A stretch of 64,000 nucleotides of DNA from Pseudobdellovibrionaceae bacterium (GCA_021463345.1 JAJTYM010000006.1:1-64000), one strand, 5' to 3'. Shown: positions 17,788-26,417, counted from the stretch's first letter. A program made the numbers and translations. The notes: generated by a model not told the origin, from the letters alone.

Positions 17788-18428
17788 TTTTCCCGCTTTC
17801 GAGACAGGCAGCCGTCGAGGTGGATGCTGATGTAATCTTTGAGGACCCCCGCGAGGACCTGCTCGTCCGCGAGGGATTGTCCCATGACCTCGATCCGGAG
17901 CGCGTCGATCTTGATCGCGTGCACGAGGGCGCCGAACAGCATCGCGGCGACGTTCTGCGGATCGAGTTCCGCCCGGAGCAGGCCGTTCTCTCGCGCGTCC
18001 TCGAAAAAGCGCTGGAAGGTGTGGAACAAGGGGAGGAACGTCGTCTTGAACACATCCATCGCGATCGGGCTGCCGCCCAAATCGATGTCGCGGTGGATGA
18101 TCTTGCAGAGGTCGGCGTCCCGGAGATTCGCGCGCACGAACTCCTCGGCGAACATCGTCAGGCGCACGCGGAAGTCCTGTTCGGACTCGGGCGATTTCAG
18201 GACCCGTTCGGCCGTGGCTAAACGGTCCTTTCCGAAGTCCCCGAGGCACTCGCGATAGAGGCCTTCTTTACCGCCGAAATAATAGCTGACGAGGCTGACG
18301 TTCGCGCCGGCCGCGTCGGCGAGATCCTTCACCGTGGCGCCTTCATAGCCTTTCGCCGAGAACACTTTCGCCGCGGCGGCGAGAAGAGCCTCGCGCGTGC
18401 TCGCGTCTTTCGCGACTTTTTCGCTCAT
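17784..18428 (-). CDS. TetR-family transcriptional regulator
   Basis: This 214-residue regulator has the TetR helix-turn-helix near residues 28-58 (GATVKDLADAAGANVSLVSYYFGGKEGLY). A helical ligand-binding half follows with a CerR/DUF1956-like look (FAEEFVRANLRDADLCKIIHRDI). It heads the tetR-tolC-RND operon and is co-transcribed with its targets, so it most likely represses its own operon and responds to a pump substrate. The AT-rich upstream region holds two palindromes that are good operator candidates. Confidence 0.9.
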   Translation of the reverse strand: MSEKVAKDASTREALLAAAAKVFSAKGYEGATVKDLADAAGANVSLVSYYFGGKEGLYRECLGDFGKDRLATAERVLKSPESEQDFRVRLTMFAEEFVRANLRDADLCKIIHRDIDLGGSPIAMDVFKTTFLPLFHTFQRFFEDARENGLLRAELDPQNVAAMLFGALVHAIKIDALRIEVMGQSLADEQVLAGVLKDYISIHLDGCLSRKREK

Positions 18429-18464
18429 GGGCGGCTCCGCTACTGGTTGAGCTGGGTTTAAATA

Positions 18465-18474
18465 TTCATATGAA
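18465..18474. promoter_or_regulatory. Candidate TetR operator 1
   Basis: The perfect 10-bp palindrome TTCATATGAA lies 37 bases upstream of the tetR start in a markedly AT-rich island, in the core promoter position for the leftward operon. The surrounding bases (AAATA on one side, AATATC on the other) extend the symmetry imperfectly. Confidence 0.5.
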
Positions 18475-18511
18475 AATATCGGTCATTGGATCAAAAAAAT
18501 CAAACGGTTAT

Positions 18512-18536
18512 TTGAATATTTAAAATATTTATTCAA
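18512..18536. promoter_or_regulatory. Candidate TetR operator 2
   Basis: TTGAATA (18512-18518) and TATTCAA (18530-18536) form an inverted repeat across 25 bp with an AT-rich spacer. Its half-site TTCA/TGAA core matches that of the nearer palindrome, which supports a common binding protein. It lies between the tetR operon and the rightward M23 gene, so it could affect either. Confidence 0.45.
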
Positions 18537-18654
18537 TTCAGGGTCTTGGGCTGCGGGGTAAACCAGAGGCGCGCCCTTTAGGCCGACTTCACGTTGATCG
18601 GACCCTCTGGGCCGCCTGAAGCCCGGGTGCCGGCCGTGCCCATCTCCGTGACTT

Positions 18655-19272
18655 GTGAGGCGTCGCCGTTTAGTTTCGATCGCGATGATCGCTTTCGCCG
18701 AATTCCGCTTCCATCCCGTGATCCATTTGCCCGCAGCGTACGAGATTTATGATTTTTCCAAGGGCTACGATCCCGATCGCGCCCGGGTTTCCGAGTACGG
18801 CGTCGGCAAGTACGACGAAAAACGCGTCGGGATGTACACGGCCGATCTGTTCGGGGGCGCGCGTGACATCCATTTGGGGATCGACATCGCGGCCCCGGCG
18901 GGGACCGAGGTGCACGCGTTCCACGATGGAACGATCCACCTCTTCGGCTGCAACCCGGCCGAGGGCGACTACGGGTATACCCTGATCACGCGCCATGAAT
19001 TCGATGGCGTCGAGCTCTACGCGCTCCATGGGCATCTTGCGGCCCGTTCGATCGAAGGGAAAACGATCGAGGCCCCCGTTCGCGCCGGCGACGTGATCGC
19101 CTGGCTCGGGGATAAGAGCGAGAACGGCGGGTGGAACCCTCACCTGCACTTTCAGCTCAGTTACGAGCGGCCCGAGGTCTGCGACATGCCAGGCGCCGTC
19201 AGCGTCGTCGATCGGGAGGAAGCGTTGCGCAAGCATCCTGATCCGAGGCTGGTCCTGGGCCCTCTCTACTGA
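18655..19272 (+). CDS. M23-family peptidase domain protein without signal peptide
   Basis: This 205-residue protein has all the zinc-ligand motifs of the M23 (lysostaphin-type) fold. They are HLGIDIAAPAGTEV with H73 and D77, YALHGHLA at 123-129, and HLHFQL with H163/H165. M23 domains usually cut peptidoglycan cross-links, so an extracytoplasmic place would be expected. However, the N-terminus (MRRRRLVSIAMIAFAEFRFHP) is not a convincing signal peptide. The start is a GTG at 18655 in the available frame; an ATG lies at about residue 11. Peptidoglycan cleavage in the periplasm, or another role in the cytoplasm, cannot be separated from sequence alone. Confidence 0.75.
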   Translation: MRRRRLVSIAMIAFAEFRFHPVIHLPAAYEIYDFSKGYDPDRARVSEYGVGKYDEKRVGMYTADLFGGARDIHLGIDIAAPAGTEVHAFHDGTIHLFGCNPAEGDYGYTLITRHEFDGVELYALHGHLAARSIEGKTIEAPVRAGDVIAWLGDKSENGGWNPHLHFQLSYERPEVCDMPGAVSVVDREEALRKHPDPRLVLGPLY

Positions 19273-19357
19273 GGGGTTGACGGTCGGGCCGGTGAGCGAG
19301 CCGAACGAGGCGTGATTTCCGTACGGACGCCCGCGGGCATGGGGCGAGGGATTCCGA

Positions 19358-20341
19358 TCATGGGATTTCGAACGAGGCGGCGCGGGCGAGACGGTCGTTG
19401 ATCGCGTCCCAAAAACCGCCGCCGCGGCTCGCGACCTTGCGAACGACGATCGCGTCGGCCCCGGATCCCGCCAAGCGTCTCATGCGGTCGTAGAGCTCGC
19501 GCGCCGCGATCGCGGGGTCTTCGTCGAGAACGAGCTCCGCTGCGCGCTTCGGCTCGGCGCCCAGCTCCCGGCCGATGCGGCGGAGCCGGTCGGGTGAAAC
19601 GGGGTCGCCGTTTTCGCCGACGAGAATCAAGGGGATGTCGGGCATGTAGTGGTGCTTGAGTTGGCCCGGCCCTTGGATGCCCTCCGTTCCCTTTTCGATG
19701 GAAACCGCCCGAGACCACTTCCGCAAGGACTCATGGAGGTCGGCTTCGGTCGTGCCGCCGGGGCGCAGGACGCGGATCTTATCGGCCGCGCCGTCGGCGC
19801 CGGCCTCGATTCCCAGAACCGTCGATTCGAGGCCGACTTCGCACGGGCCGCCGTCGAGGATCAGGAGGCCGTCCCCCGGGAATTCCGCCGCCACGTGCTC
19901 GGCGCGGGACGGGCTGGTGTGGCCGAAGCGGTTCGCGCTCGGCGCCGCGAGCGGCCCCGCCGCCGCGATCAACCGCTCCGTCAGTTCGTGGCGCGGATGG
20001 CGGATCGCGACCGTCGGCAGGCCCGAAGTGATGAGCGGGTTGACCTCGTTTCGTTTGGGCAGGACCAGGGTGAGCGGGCCGGGCCAGAACACGCGCGCGA
20101 GATAATCGGCGAGCGGCGGCCATTCGGCGGCCACGCCGCGGGCTTGGTTGAATCCGGCGACGTGAACGATCAGCGGATCGAAGAACGGCCGTTTCTTCAG
20201 CGCGAAGACCTTGCGGACGGCCGCGTCGCTGGCGATCGACGCCGCCAGGCCGTAGACGGTCTCCGTCGGGATCGCGACCACGTCTCCGCCGGCCAATCGC
20301 GCGAGCGCTTTTTCGAAATCGTCGTCGTCAGAGAGGGACAT
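19358..20341 (-). CDS. L-threonylcarbamoyladenylate synthase (Sua5/YciO/YrdC family)
   Basis: This enzyme forms threonylcarbamoyl-AMP from threonine, bicarbonate and ATP, the first step of t6A modification of ANN-decoding tRNAs. The 327-residue protein starts with PTETVYGLAA (about residues 25-34). It has the KKRPFFDPLIVH motif (KxR), the S-x-N site in APSANRFGHTSP, and ILRPGGT-like closing sequence of the YrdC domain. A C-terminal Sua5 domain follows with the linking HHYMP(D) motif (LKHHYMPDIPLILV). The size fits the two-domain Sua5 form rather than the shorter TsaC. It is convergent with the M23 gene. Confidence 0.92.
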   Translation of the reverse strand: MSLSDDDDFEKALARLAGGDVVAIPTETVYGLAASIASDAAVRKVFALKKRPFFDPLIVHVAGFNQARGVAAEWPPLADYLARVFWPGPLTLVLPKRNEVNPLITSGLPTVAIRHPRHELTERLIAAAGPLAAPSANRFGHTSPSRAEHVAAEFPGDGLLILDGGPCEVGLESTVLGIEAGADGAADKIRVLRPGGTTEADLHESLRKWSRAVSIEKGTEGIQGPGQLKHHYMPDIPLILVGENGDPVSPDRLRRIGRELGAEPKRAAELVLDEDPAIAARELYDRMRRLAGSGADAIVVRKVASRGGGFWDAINDRLARAASFEIP

Positions 20342-20475
20342 CAGCTACAAGACTAGCCCGAATGCGACGGTGAATTCGAGTGAAAACGCGCGGGATGCGG
20401 GCTTCCGGTCGGAAAGACCCGGGCGGAAGGGGAGCCGCGCCCTTCAAGGTCCCGTTCCGCTCGCCCGGATCCCGC

Positions 20476-20910
20476 TCAGTGGTGCGGCCGCGCGCGGTCT
20501 TCGGAGACGACTTCGACGACGCTTTCGGCCAAGTCGGGGTCGTCGATCCTGGTCGCGAGGTCGCCCAGGGAAACGATGCCGACCGGTCGCCGGTCGCGGT
20601 CGACCACGATCAGGCGGCGGATCTGGTAGTCTTTCATTTTTTGCGCGGCGGCTTCGCAGGATTCCGACTCTTCGACGGTGATCACGTTTTTCGACATCGT
20701 GTCCGAGACGCGGGCTTTTTGCGGGCTCAGGCCGCCGGCGACCGCGTTGAGGACGATGTCGCGATCGGTGAGTATGCCGACGACGTCGGGACCGTTGAAT
20801 ACGGGCAGCATCCCCACGTCTTCGTCGCGCATCATACGGGCCGCGTCCTGGAGCGTTTGCGCCGCCTGAGCCATGTGGACGGTACGGGTCATGATTTCGC
20901 GGATCTTCAT
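20476..20910 (-). CDS. CBS-pair domain protein
   Basis: A stand-alone tandem CBS protein of 144 residues. The first repeat runs from MKIREIMTRTVHMAQA to MLPVFNGPDVVGILTDRDIVLNAV, and the second from VSDTMSKNVITVEESES to RRLIVVDRDRRPVGIVSLGDLATRI. CBS pairs bind adenosine nucleotides and act as energy sensors, often controlling a partner. The start at 20910 has a perfect AGGAGG site directly upstream. A longer frame to 21582 exists but is antisense to the LON-domain gene. Confidence 0.92.
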   Translation of the reverse strand: MKIREIMTRTVHMAQAAQTLQDAARMMRDEDVGMLPVFNGPDVVGILTDRDIVLNAVAGGLSPQKARVSDTMSKNVITVEESESCEAAAQKMKDYQIRRLIVVDRDRRPVGIVSLGDLATRIDDPDLAESVVEVVSEDRARPHH

Positions 20911-21051
20911 TGGGCCTCCTTCAGGCCCCAGTTTGCGGGCGATGGGCGCGCGAATGTTGAACCCCGCCTTAAGCGATTGCGAATAATTGAAGACATTCGC
21001 GCGCGAAGCCGGGATGCGTGCTAGCCTGCGGTCCTTCCGGAGGCGGATCCC

Positions 21052-21687
21052 ATGGACTCGGGCCGAGCCGTTGACGTTTTCGTTTTCCCGCTCCCGCGGA
21101 TGGTCTTCTACCCGGGCACCACGAAGCCGTTGAACGTCTTCGAGCCGCGTTACGTCCAGATGATCAACGAAGCCGTCGAGGGGAACGTGCCCGTCGCGCT
21201 CGCGTTTTCGGAGCCGCGCAGGTTCAGCGAGGGGTACGCGGGCGCCCTCGGGGTGAGGAGAGTCGCCGGAGTCGGGCGGCCGGTCGTGCTGGAGGCGCGA
21301 ATGGACGGGACCCTTCTCGTCCTGGTCGAGGCTTTGGGGAAAGTGCGGTTGGACCGCCGGCGTGCGCCCGGCGGTAGGTCGTACGCCGTTTGCGGGGCGG
21401 ATTGGGTCGATGAAACCAACCGTCTCGAGCCCGGGAACATCTTCATGCTCAATCGCCTCAACAAAGAGTTCGTGCGCTGGCTCGAGGCCAACGTCGGCGA
21501 TCGCGAGCAGCTGGCGATTTTCCTGAGCCAGTTGAAGAGCCCGTTCGAAAAGATCAACTACCTCTGCTCGTTGATGATCCACGAGCCCGAGACGCAGCAG
21601 CGTTTGCTCGAGGCCGACGACATCAACGACCGGCTGCGGACCGTGAGCCTGCTTTTCGATCAGTCGCGCGTGTCCGCGCGCGTGTGA
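21052..21687 (+). CDS. LON peptidase N-terminal (substrate-binding) domain protein
   Basis: The 211-residue product is the isolated LON N-terminal domain. It shows VFVFPLPRMVFYPGTTKPLNVFEPRYVQMI (first strands and the FEPRY motif), GTLLVLVEALGKVRL, and a helical ending (LKSPFEKINYLCSLMIHEPETQQRLLE). It has no protease or AAA domain. Free LON domains of this kind are common in proteobacteria and cyanobacteria with unknown role, perhaps substrate recognition. It is divergent from the CBS gene, with about 140 bases between, and faces the HrpB gene convergently. Confidence 0.9.
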   Translation: MDSGRAVDVFVFPLPRMVFYPGTTKPLNVFEPRYVQMINEAVEGNVPVALAFSEPRRFSEGYAGALGVRRVAGVGRPVVLEARMDGTLLVLVEALGKVRLDRRRAPGGRSYAVCGADWVDETNRLEPGNIFMLNRLNKEFVRWLEANVGDREQLAIFLSQLKSPFEKINYLCSLMIHEPETQQRLLEADDINDRLRTVSLLFDQSRVSARV

Positions 21688-21730
21688 ACCCGCCCTTCCC
21701 CCGGCGGTTCCGCTTCGCGCGGGTCGGGAC

Positions 21731-24334
21731 TCATGTCCGGCGCCCGCCCTTGGCTTGCGGCGCCGCCGTCAGGGGGTCCTCAGGCCAGCTGTGTTTCGGG
21801 TATCTCGCGCGGAGTTCCTTGCGGACTTCGGCGTAGCCGTTGGCCCAAAAGCCGGACAGGTCCGAGGTGACTTGGACGGGGCGGAAATTCGGGCCGAGCA
21901 GATGCAGCACGACGCGGACCCGGCCCTCGGCGACGGTGGGGGATTCCTTCCAACCGAACACCTCCTGGATGCGCGTTTCGATGTAGGGGGAGCGGCCGCG
22001 CGGGTAACGCACTTTCATGCGGTTGCCGGTCGGCACCATGATCGTTTCGGGGGCGTGCGTCCCGAGGAGCGCGGCCGCTTCGCGGCCGATGGCGTTTTCC
22101 AGGTGCCAGGTGAAGTCCTTGGCGGCGACCCGCGCGGGCGCGCTCTCGCCGAGGCAGAGGGCCGCGATCATCTCGCGCACGGCCGGCGATCCGGGGTCGG
22201 CGAAATCGAGTCCCGGCCACGGCTTTTCGGGGCACGCCGCGCGCAGGAACTCGTAGCGTTCGATCCAGGCCGATGCGCCTTCGTTGCGTTCCAGGATAGC
22301 GGGCCAGTCCGCGGCGATCAGATCAGGCAAGAGGTCGGCGACGTCCTCCCTTCTCGCTTCGGTCAGGCGCGGCTCCTCGAGCGGCAGGTCTTCGAACGCC
22401 TCGAAAATCCGCAACAGGACGCGGCCGCTGGACGCGTCGAGCGCGGGCTCGCGGATTTCGGAGAGTTTCGTCGGGAACCACTTCTTGAGCCACGCGAGCT
22501 CGACGCCGCTGGCGATCGTGGCGGTCATTTCCGTTTTGGCGCCTCCGCCGCTCTTGGCGGCGCTCTTGAGGGCCGCGGCGTCGATCGCCACGAAGAGTTC
22601 CGAGAGCTCCACGCACGATGATTTGCCGAGTTTGACGCCTTTGCCGCCGATCATGCGCGCGTCGGGCTCGCCGGCGCGCCGGCGGCGCGCGACGCGATCG
22701 GGATAGCCGAGCAGGAGGAGTTCGCGTTCGGGGTGCGCCGGATCGAGTGCGATGGAGCTGGCCGGGCGGCCTCGTTTGGCGGCCGCGATTTTTTCGATCT
22801 GTTCGGCCGCGCGCCGGACTTGGGCAGCGGCGGCGCGGTCGATGTCCGCGCGCAGCCGCCCTTCGAGCGCTTCGAGCCGGAGCACGACGTCGGACTCGAA
22901 GTCGCCGGCGTGCTTGGCCCCGGAGGGGTCGGCCAGGATGTCCTTTTCGGTGATCAGCGCGCAGAGTTTGGCGGCCGTCGAAACGATCGCGGCGTCGCCG
23001 CGCGCGGCCTCCATGACGCGCGCGAGCCGCGGATGCAGAGGCCAATCGAGAAGCGATTCGCCGAGAGCGGTGATCGCGGCCCGGCCCTCGCCCGCAATCT
23101 CGATCGCTTGCAGGCGGTCGAGGAGCGCGGTCGCGGCGGCGAGGCTCGCCGCGGCCGGTTTTTCGAACCAGGAGAACGAACCCGGGTCCGTGATGCCGAG
23201 CGCGGCCAACAGCAGGACCGCCTCGGCGAGCTCGACGCGCAGGATTTCCGGCGTTTCCATTTCATTCATCGAAGATTCATCGAGTTTGGTCCAGAGCCGA
23301 TGGCAGACGCCCGGCCTTTGCCGGCCGGCGCGCCCCGCGCGCTGAGTCGCCGAAAAGCGGCTGATGCGCGCGAGCTCCAGGCGCGGGAAGCCGGTGGCGT
23401 CCAAACGCGCGACGCGCGCGAGCCCCGCGTCGATCACGGTCGCGACGCCGTCGATGGTCAGGCTTGTTTCGGCGATGTTCGTCGCCAGGATGATCTTGCG
23501 TTTGCCGGACCGGCGGATCGCCCGGTCCTGGTCTTCGAGTTTCAGGCTCCCGTGGAGGAGATGGACTTCGCAACCGGCCGCGGCGGCGGCCGGCGCGATT
23601 CTCGCCGCCGTGCCGGCGATCTCGCGCATGCCGGGCAGGAAGACCAGGAGATCCCCGGGGCTTTCGCGCTTGCCGGCGAGCGCGTCGATCACGGCGCCGC
23701 CGACGCGCGCGACGAACTCGGGCCCTGTCGTCAACAGTTGCGGGGCTTTATCGAGGTGCACCGTCACGGGGTGCGCTTCGGCCTTCACGTCGACGATCGG
23801 GGCGTCGCCCAGGTATGCGGAGATCGCTTCGGCCCGCAACGTCGCGGACATCACGACGATTTTCAGGTCGGGCCGGGCGAGCTGCTGGAGTTCGCGGAGA
23901 AGCCCGAGCCCGAGGTCGGTGTGCCAGCTCCGCTCGTGGAATTCGTCGAGGATCACGCAACCGATCCCGGACAGCCGCGGGTCGCGCGCGAGCTTCCTTG
24001 AGAGCAAGCCTTCGGTGATCACGGTCAGGCGCGTCCGTTCCGACGTGCGGTTGTCGAAGCGGACTTGGTAGCCGATCTCCGCGCCGAGCTCGCCGCCGTT
24101 CTCCCGAGCCATGCGGGCCGCGGCCGCGCGGGCGGCGAGGCGACGGGGCTCCAGCATCAGGACGCCGGGCGCATCGGCCGCCAGCAGGCCTGATCGCCAG
24201 ATCGCGACCGGGACGCGGGTGGTTTTGCCCGCGCCCGGGGACGCGATAAGGACCAAATTGGGGTGGGCGCCGAGATGGCTGAGGACCTCGCTCAGATGCG
24301 CATCGATGGGGAGCGGAGTTCGCGTTGACGTCAC
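21731..24334 (-). CDS. hrpB: ATP-dependent helicase HrpB
   Basis: This 867-residue DEAH-box helicase has Walker A ASPGAGKTTRVPVAIW (about residue 33), the DEAH-type motif ILDEFHERSWHTDLGL, motif III SATL, motif VI QRAGRAGRQRPG, then the HA2-like region and the HrpB C-terminal domain (LDWPLHPRLARV and VRYPRGRSPYIETRIQEVFG). The DEFH variant in place of DEAH is usual for HrpB. HrpB is a nonessential bacterial RNA/DNA helicase of uncertain substrate. The length matches the family (about 820-870). The start codon is the ATG at 24334. Confidence 0.95.
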   Translation of the reverse strand: MTSTRTPLPIDAHLSEVLSHLGAHPNLVLIASPGAGKTTRVPVAIWRSGLLAADAPGVLMLEPRRLAARAAAARMARENGGELGAEIGYQVRFDNRTSERTRLTVITEGLLSRKLARDPRLSGIGCVILDEFHERSWHTDLGLGLLRELQQLARPDLKIVVMSATLRAEAISAYLGDAPIVDVKAEAHPVTVHLDKAPQLLTTGPEFVARVGGAVIDALAGKRESPGDLLVFLPGMREIAGTAARIAPAAAAAGCEVHLLHGSLKLEDQDRAIRRSGKRKIILATNIAETSLTIDGVATVIDAGLARVARLDATGFPRLELARISRFSATQRAGRAGRQRPGVCHRLWTKLDESSMNEMETPEILRVELAEAVLLLAALGITDPGSFSWFEKPAAASLAAATALLDRLQAIEIAGEGRAAITALGESLLDWPLHPRLARVMEAARGDAAIVSTAAKLCALITEKDILADPSGAKHAGDFESDVVLRLEALEGRLRADIDRAAAAQVRRAAEQIEKIAAAKRGRPASSIALDPAHPERELLLLGYPDRVARRRRAGEPDARMIGGKGVKLGKSSCVELSELFVAIDAAALKSAAKSGGGAKTEMTATIASGVELAWLKKWFPTKLSEIREPALDASSGRVLLRIFEAFEDLPLEEPRLTEARREDVADLLPDLIAADWPAILERNEGASAWIERYEFLRAACPEKPWPGLDFADPGSPAVREMIAALCLGESAPARVAAKDFTWHLENAIGREAAALLGTHAPETIMVPTGNRMKVRYPRGRSPYIETRIQEVFGWKESPTVAEGRVRVVLHLLGPNFRPVQVTSDLSGFWANGYAEVRKELRARYPKHSWPEDPLTAAPQAKGGRRT

Positions 24335-24402
24335 AAGAGGAGTCTAGGGCGTTTCCCCGCTCCGGCATAGTGTTCCGGCGCTGAATTCGATGCGCGCCAT
24401 CA

Positions 24403-24609
24403 TCAGTGCCGGCGTTGAGGCGCGCGCTCGGCCGATCGCGCGCTCGAACGGTCGTCGTGGCGCCAGTAAAGGACGAGGCCTGAGCAGGCGAGCAGAACGA
24501 CGGCTAGGGTGGTCGTCAACGCCGGGTTCGCGGGCGCCGGCGATTTCAGGGCGATGATGCCGATGATCGCGACGGCGTAGGGACGAATTTCGTAGAACAG
24601 TTTTTCCAT
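24403..24609 (-). CDS. Small membrane protein, unknown
   Basis: A 68-residue protein with two hydrophobic segments. The first is around residues 10-21 (PYAVAIIGIIAL) and the second around 34-48 (LAVVLLACSGLVLYW), with a basic, arginine-rich C-terminal tail. The first segment is short, so the topology is uncertain. The true start is the ATG at 24609; the open frame extends upstream to 24915 but in a non-coding style. No family is recognised. Confidence 0.55.
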   Translation of the reverse strand: MEKLFYEIRPYAVAIIGIIALKSPAPANPALTTTLAVVLLACSGLVLYWRHDDRSSARSAERAPQRRH

Positions 24610-24974
24610 CGGATGAAGCCCCCCCTTTGGACGGGCGCGAAGAAACCGATGCGCGCCGCCTGTTTTTGCAGAGCGTCCGCGTGGAACCCGCGGGACGTCT
24701 GTGTGCCAAGTCCGTATCGAGACGAAGAGAGAGCAAAGGCTGGGCCGCCCCGGACGGCGTTCGCTCCGCGCTCCCGCGCTCGGTCGATGGGCAGCCGACC
24801 AAAAAACAGACGAATCCCCTCTCGGGCCGCCTCGTTTTGAGACGGCGTTCATTGTCAAGGGACTGGGGCAGGCCCTCATTCCCTCCGCCTTCCCGCCGAA
24901 GCGCTCGCGCGGCATCCGGCGCCCGCGTCCCCGCGTTTCCCGTACCCGGCTCGCACAACTGGACGTTCGCCCCG
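24610..24974. other. Divergent intergenic region
   Basis: About 365 bases lie between the leftward small membrane protein gene and the rightward zinc-finger/histone gene. Open frames run through it on the plus strand but lack start signals and family similarity. A TTGACA for the minus strand is present at 24853-24858 without a good -10. Nothing else is seen. Confidence 0.4.
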
Positions 24975-25493
24975 ATGACCGAAGGCGTCTCCGGGCCCAT
25001 CCTGGTCAGGATGGACGGAACCACTTGGAGAAAGTGCAGCGCTTGCAAGAGCGAGATCGGCCTTTCGAGCCGTTACTACGTTTGCAGCGTCTCGACCTGC
25101 AACGCCGTCCGCACGAACTACGTCTTCTGCTCGGTGCCTTGCTTCGAGCGGCACCTGCCCGGCGCTCGGCACCGCGACGCCGGCGCGATCGAAAAAACGT
25201 CTCCTGGGGCCGCGTCGGCGGAGCCCGGCGGCGCGGCGGGGGACGCGGGCGGCGCGAAGCGCGTGATCGCCGCGAGCGTCGCGCGTCCCGGCGCGCCTGC
25301 GGTCCCGAGGGAGATCCTGGTCGTCGCCAGCAAAGTCAAAGACTACATCCGCGCGCGCGCCGGGATGAACACGTCCGACGGCATCATGGCCTCGCTGTCC
25401 GACCGCATCCGCGAGCTTTGCGACGAAGCGATCGATTCGGCCCGTCAGGAAGGCCGCAAGACCGTGTTGGACCGCGATGTCAAAAAAAAATGA
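24975..25493 (+). CDS. Zinc-finger plus bacterial histone-fold fusion protein
   Basis: The 172-residue protein has three parts. Residues 15-66 form a cysteine-rich, probably zinc-binding domain with C21, C24, C37, C42, C52, C56 and a following HLPGARHR (H60, H66). Residues 67-110 are an Ala/Gly-rich flexible linker. Residues 111-172 are a histone fold. Helix 1 is ILVVASKVKDYIRARAG, helix 2 runs from MNTSDGIMASLSDRI to RELCDEAIDSARQ, then the loop EGRKTV and a start of helix 3 (LDRDV). The GRKTV-xx-RD pattern matches Bdellovibrio-type histones. It is likely DNA-binding. The ATG at 24975 lacks a strong ribosome site; ATG 25011 (MDGTTWRKC) is an alternative. Confidence 0.8.
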   Translation: MTEGVSGPILVRMDGTTWRKCSACKSEIGLSSRYYVCSVSTCNAVRTNYVFCSVPCFERHLPGARHRDAGAIEKTSPGAASAEPGGAAGDAGGAKRVIAASVARPGAPAVPREILVVASKVKDYIRARAGMNTSDGIMASLSDRIRELCDEAIDSARQEGRKTVLDRDVKKK

Positions 25494-25608
25494 TCGTCCG
25501 CGCGTGATGCGAAACGCCCTCGACGCGAATTGCTTTTTCCCGCGGGCTTCGGAACAATGAACGAGGCCCCGCGTTCGCGGAGCCTTTTCTCAAGGGAGCC
25601 GGGATCAT

Positions 25609-26382
25609 ATGAGTTGGGCGGTCGTCACGGGCGCGAGCGGTGGAATCGGTTTGGAAATGGTCCGTCAGTTGTCCGCGCAGGAGCCGGGCCTGCACTTCCT
25701 CCTGGTCGCGCGGCGCGAAGAACAGCTCAAGGAGATCCAGGCCGAGCTCAAGGGCAAAGAGGTCCGCGCCGAGTACCTCGCTCTCGACCTCTCCAAAACC
25801 GAGGAGACGCAGGCGATCGAGCGGAAGATCCGCAAATCGGGGTACGCTGTCCGTTACCTCGTCAATAACGCCGGTTTCGGCTGGTGCGGGCGTTTCGACG
25901 AGCAGCCGGTCGAAAACATCGCCGATATGATCGCGCTCAACATCACGACGCTCACGATCCTCACGCGCAGGATCATCCCGTTGATGGAGACCGACGGCCA
26001 CATCGTCAACGTCGCGAGTTCGGCGGCTTTCGCTCCGTTGGGCGGAATGGCCGTTTACGCGGCGACCAAGGCGTTCGTGCTCAACTTCTCGATGGCGCTC
26101 GACGCCGAGATCCGCAAGACGCGCGAGATCTCCGTGACCGCCGTTTGCCCCGGACCGGTCGAAACCAATTTCTTCGACCGCGCCGAGATGAAGCGGAAGC
26201 CGGCGCCCGATTACCTCGTCGAGAAACCCGAGAACACCGCCCGCCGCGCGATCAAGGCGGCCGCGCGCGGCCGCCCCATGGTCTCGACGGGGGTGGCGGC
26301 CGTGGGTTTCCGTTTCCTGAGCTGGTGCGTGCCAGATCGCCTGATCGCGCGGTCGTCGAACTCGCGGTTGTCCGAGCGCTGA
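25609..26382 (+). CDS. Short-chain dehydrogenase/reductase (SDR)
   Basis: A classical SDR of 257 residues. The nucleotide-binding motif TGASGGIG is at residues 7-14, NNAG at 86-89, and the active site is S137/S138, Y150 and K154 (YAATK). The loop ARREEQL after strand 2 suggests NADP(H). PGPVETNF is the usual cofactor loop. It belongs to the DltE-like branch of atypical oxidoreductases that often act on acyl or sterol-like carbonyls; substrate unknown. The ATG at 25609 follows GGGAGCC. A short antisense frame at 25480-26001 is a shadow. Confidence 0.9.
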   Translation: MSWAVVTGASGGIGLEMVRQLSAQEPGLHFLLVARREEQLKEIQAELKGKEVRAEYLALDLSKTEETQAIERKIRKSGYAVRYLVNNAGFGWCGRFDEQPVENIADMIALNITTLTILTRRIIPLMETDGHIVNVASSAAFAPLGGMAVYAATKAFVLNFSMALDAEIRKTREISVTAVCPGPVETNFFDRAEMKRKPAPDYLVEKPENTARRAIKAAARGRPMVSTGVAAVGFRFLSWCVPDRLIARSSNSRLSER

Positions 26383-26417
26383 AGGCGCGCGCGAGGCTCC
26401 TCCCGCGGCGGGAATCG

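Noticed and set aside
16321-17835. Plus-strand open frame of 504 codons across tolC
   Set aside because: It is an antisense shadow of the channel gene with unnatural composition.
22733-24001. Plus-strand open frame of 422 codons across hrpB
   Set aside because: It is opposite the well supported HrpB coding region and has no domain signal.
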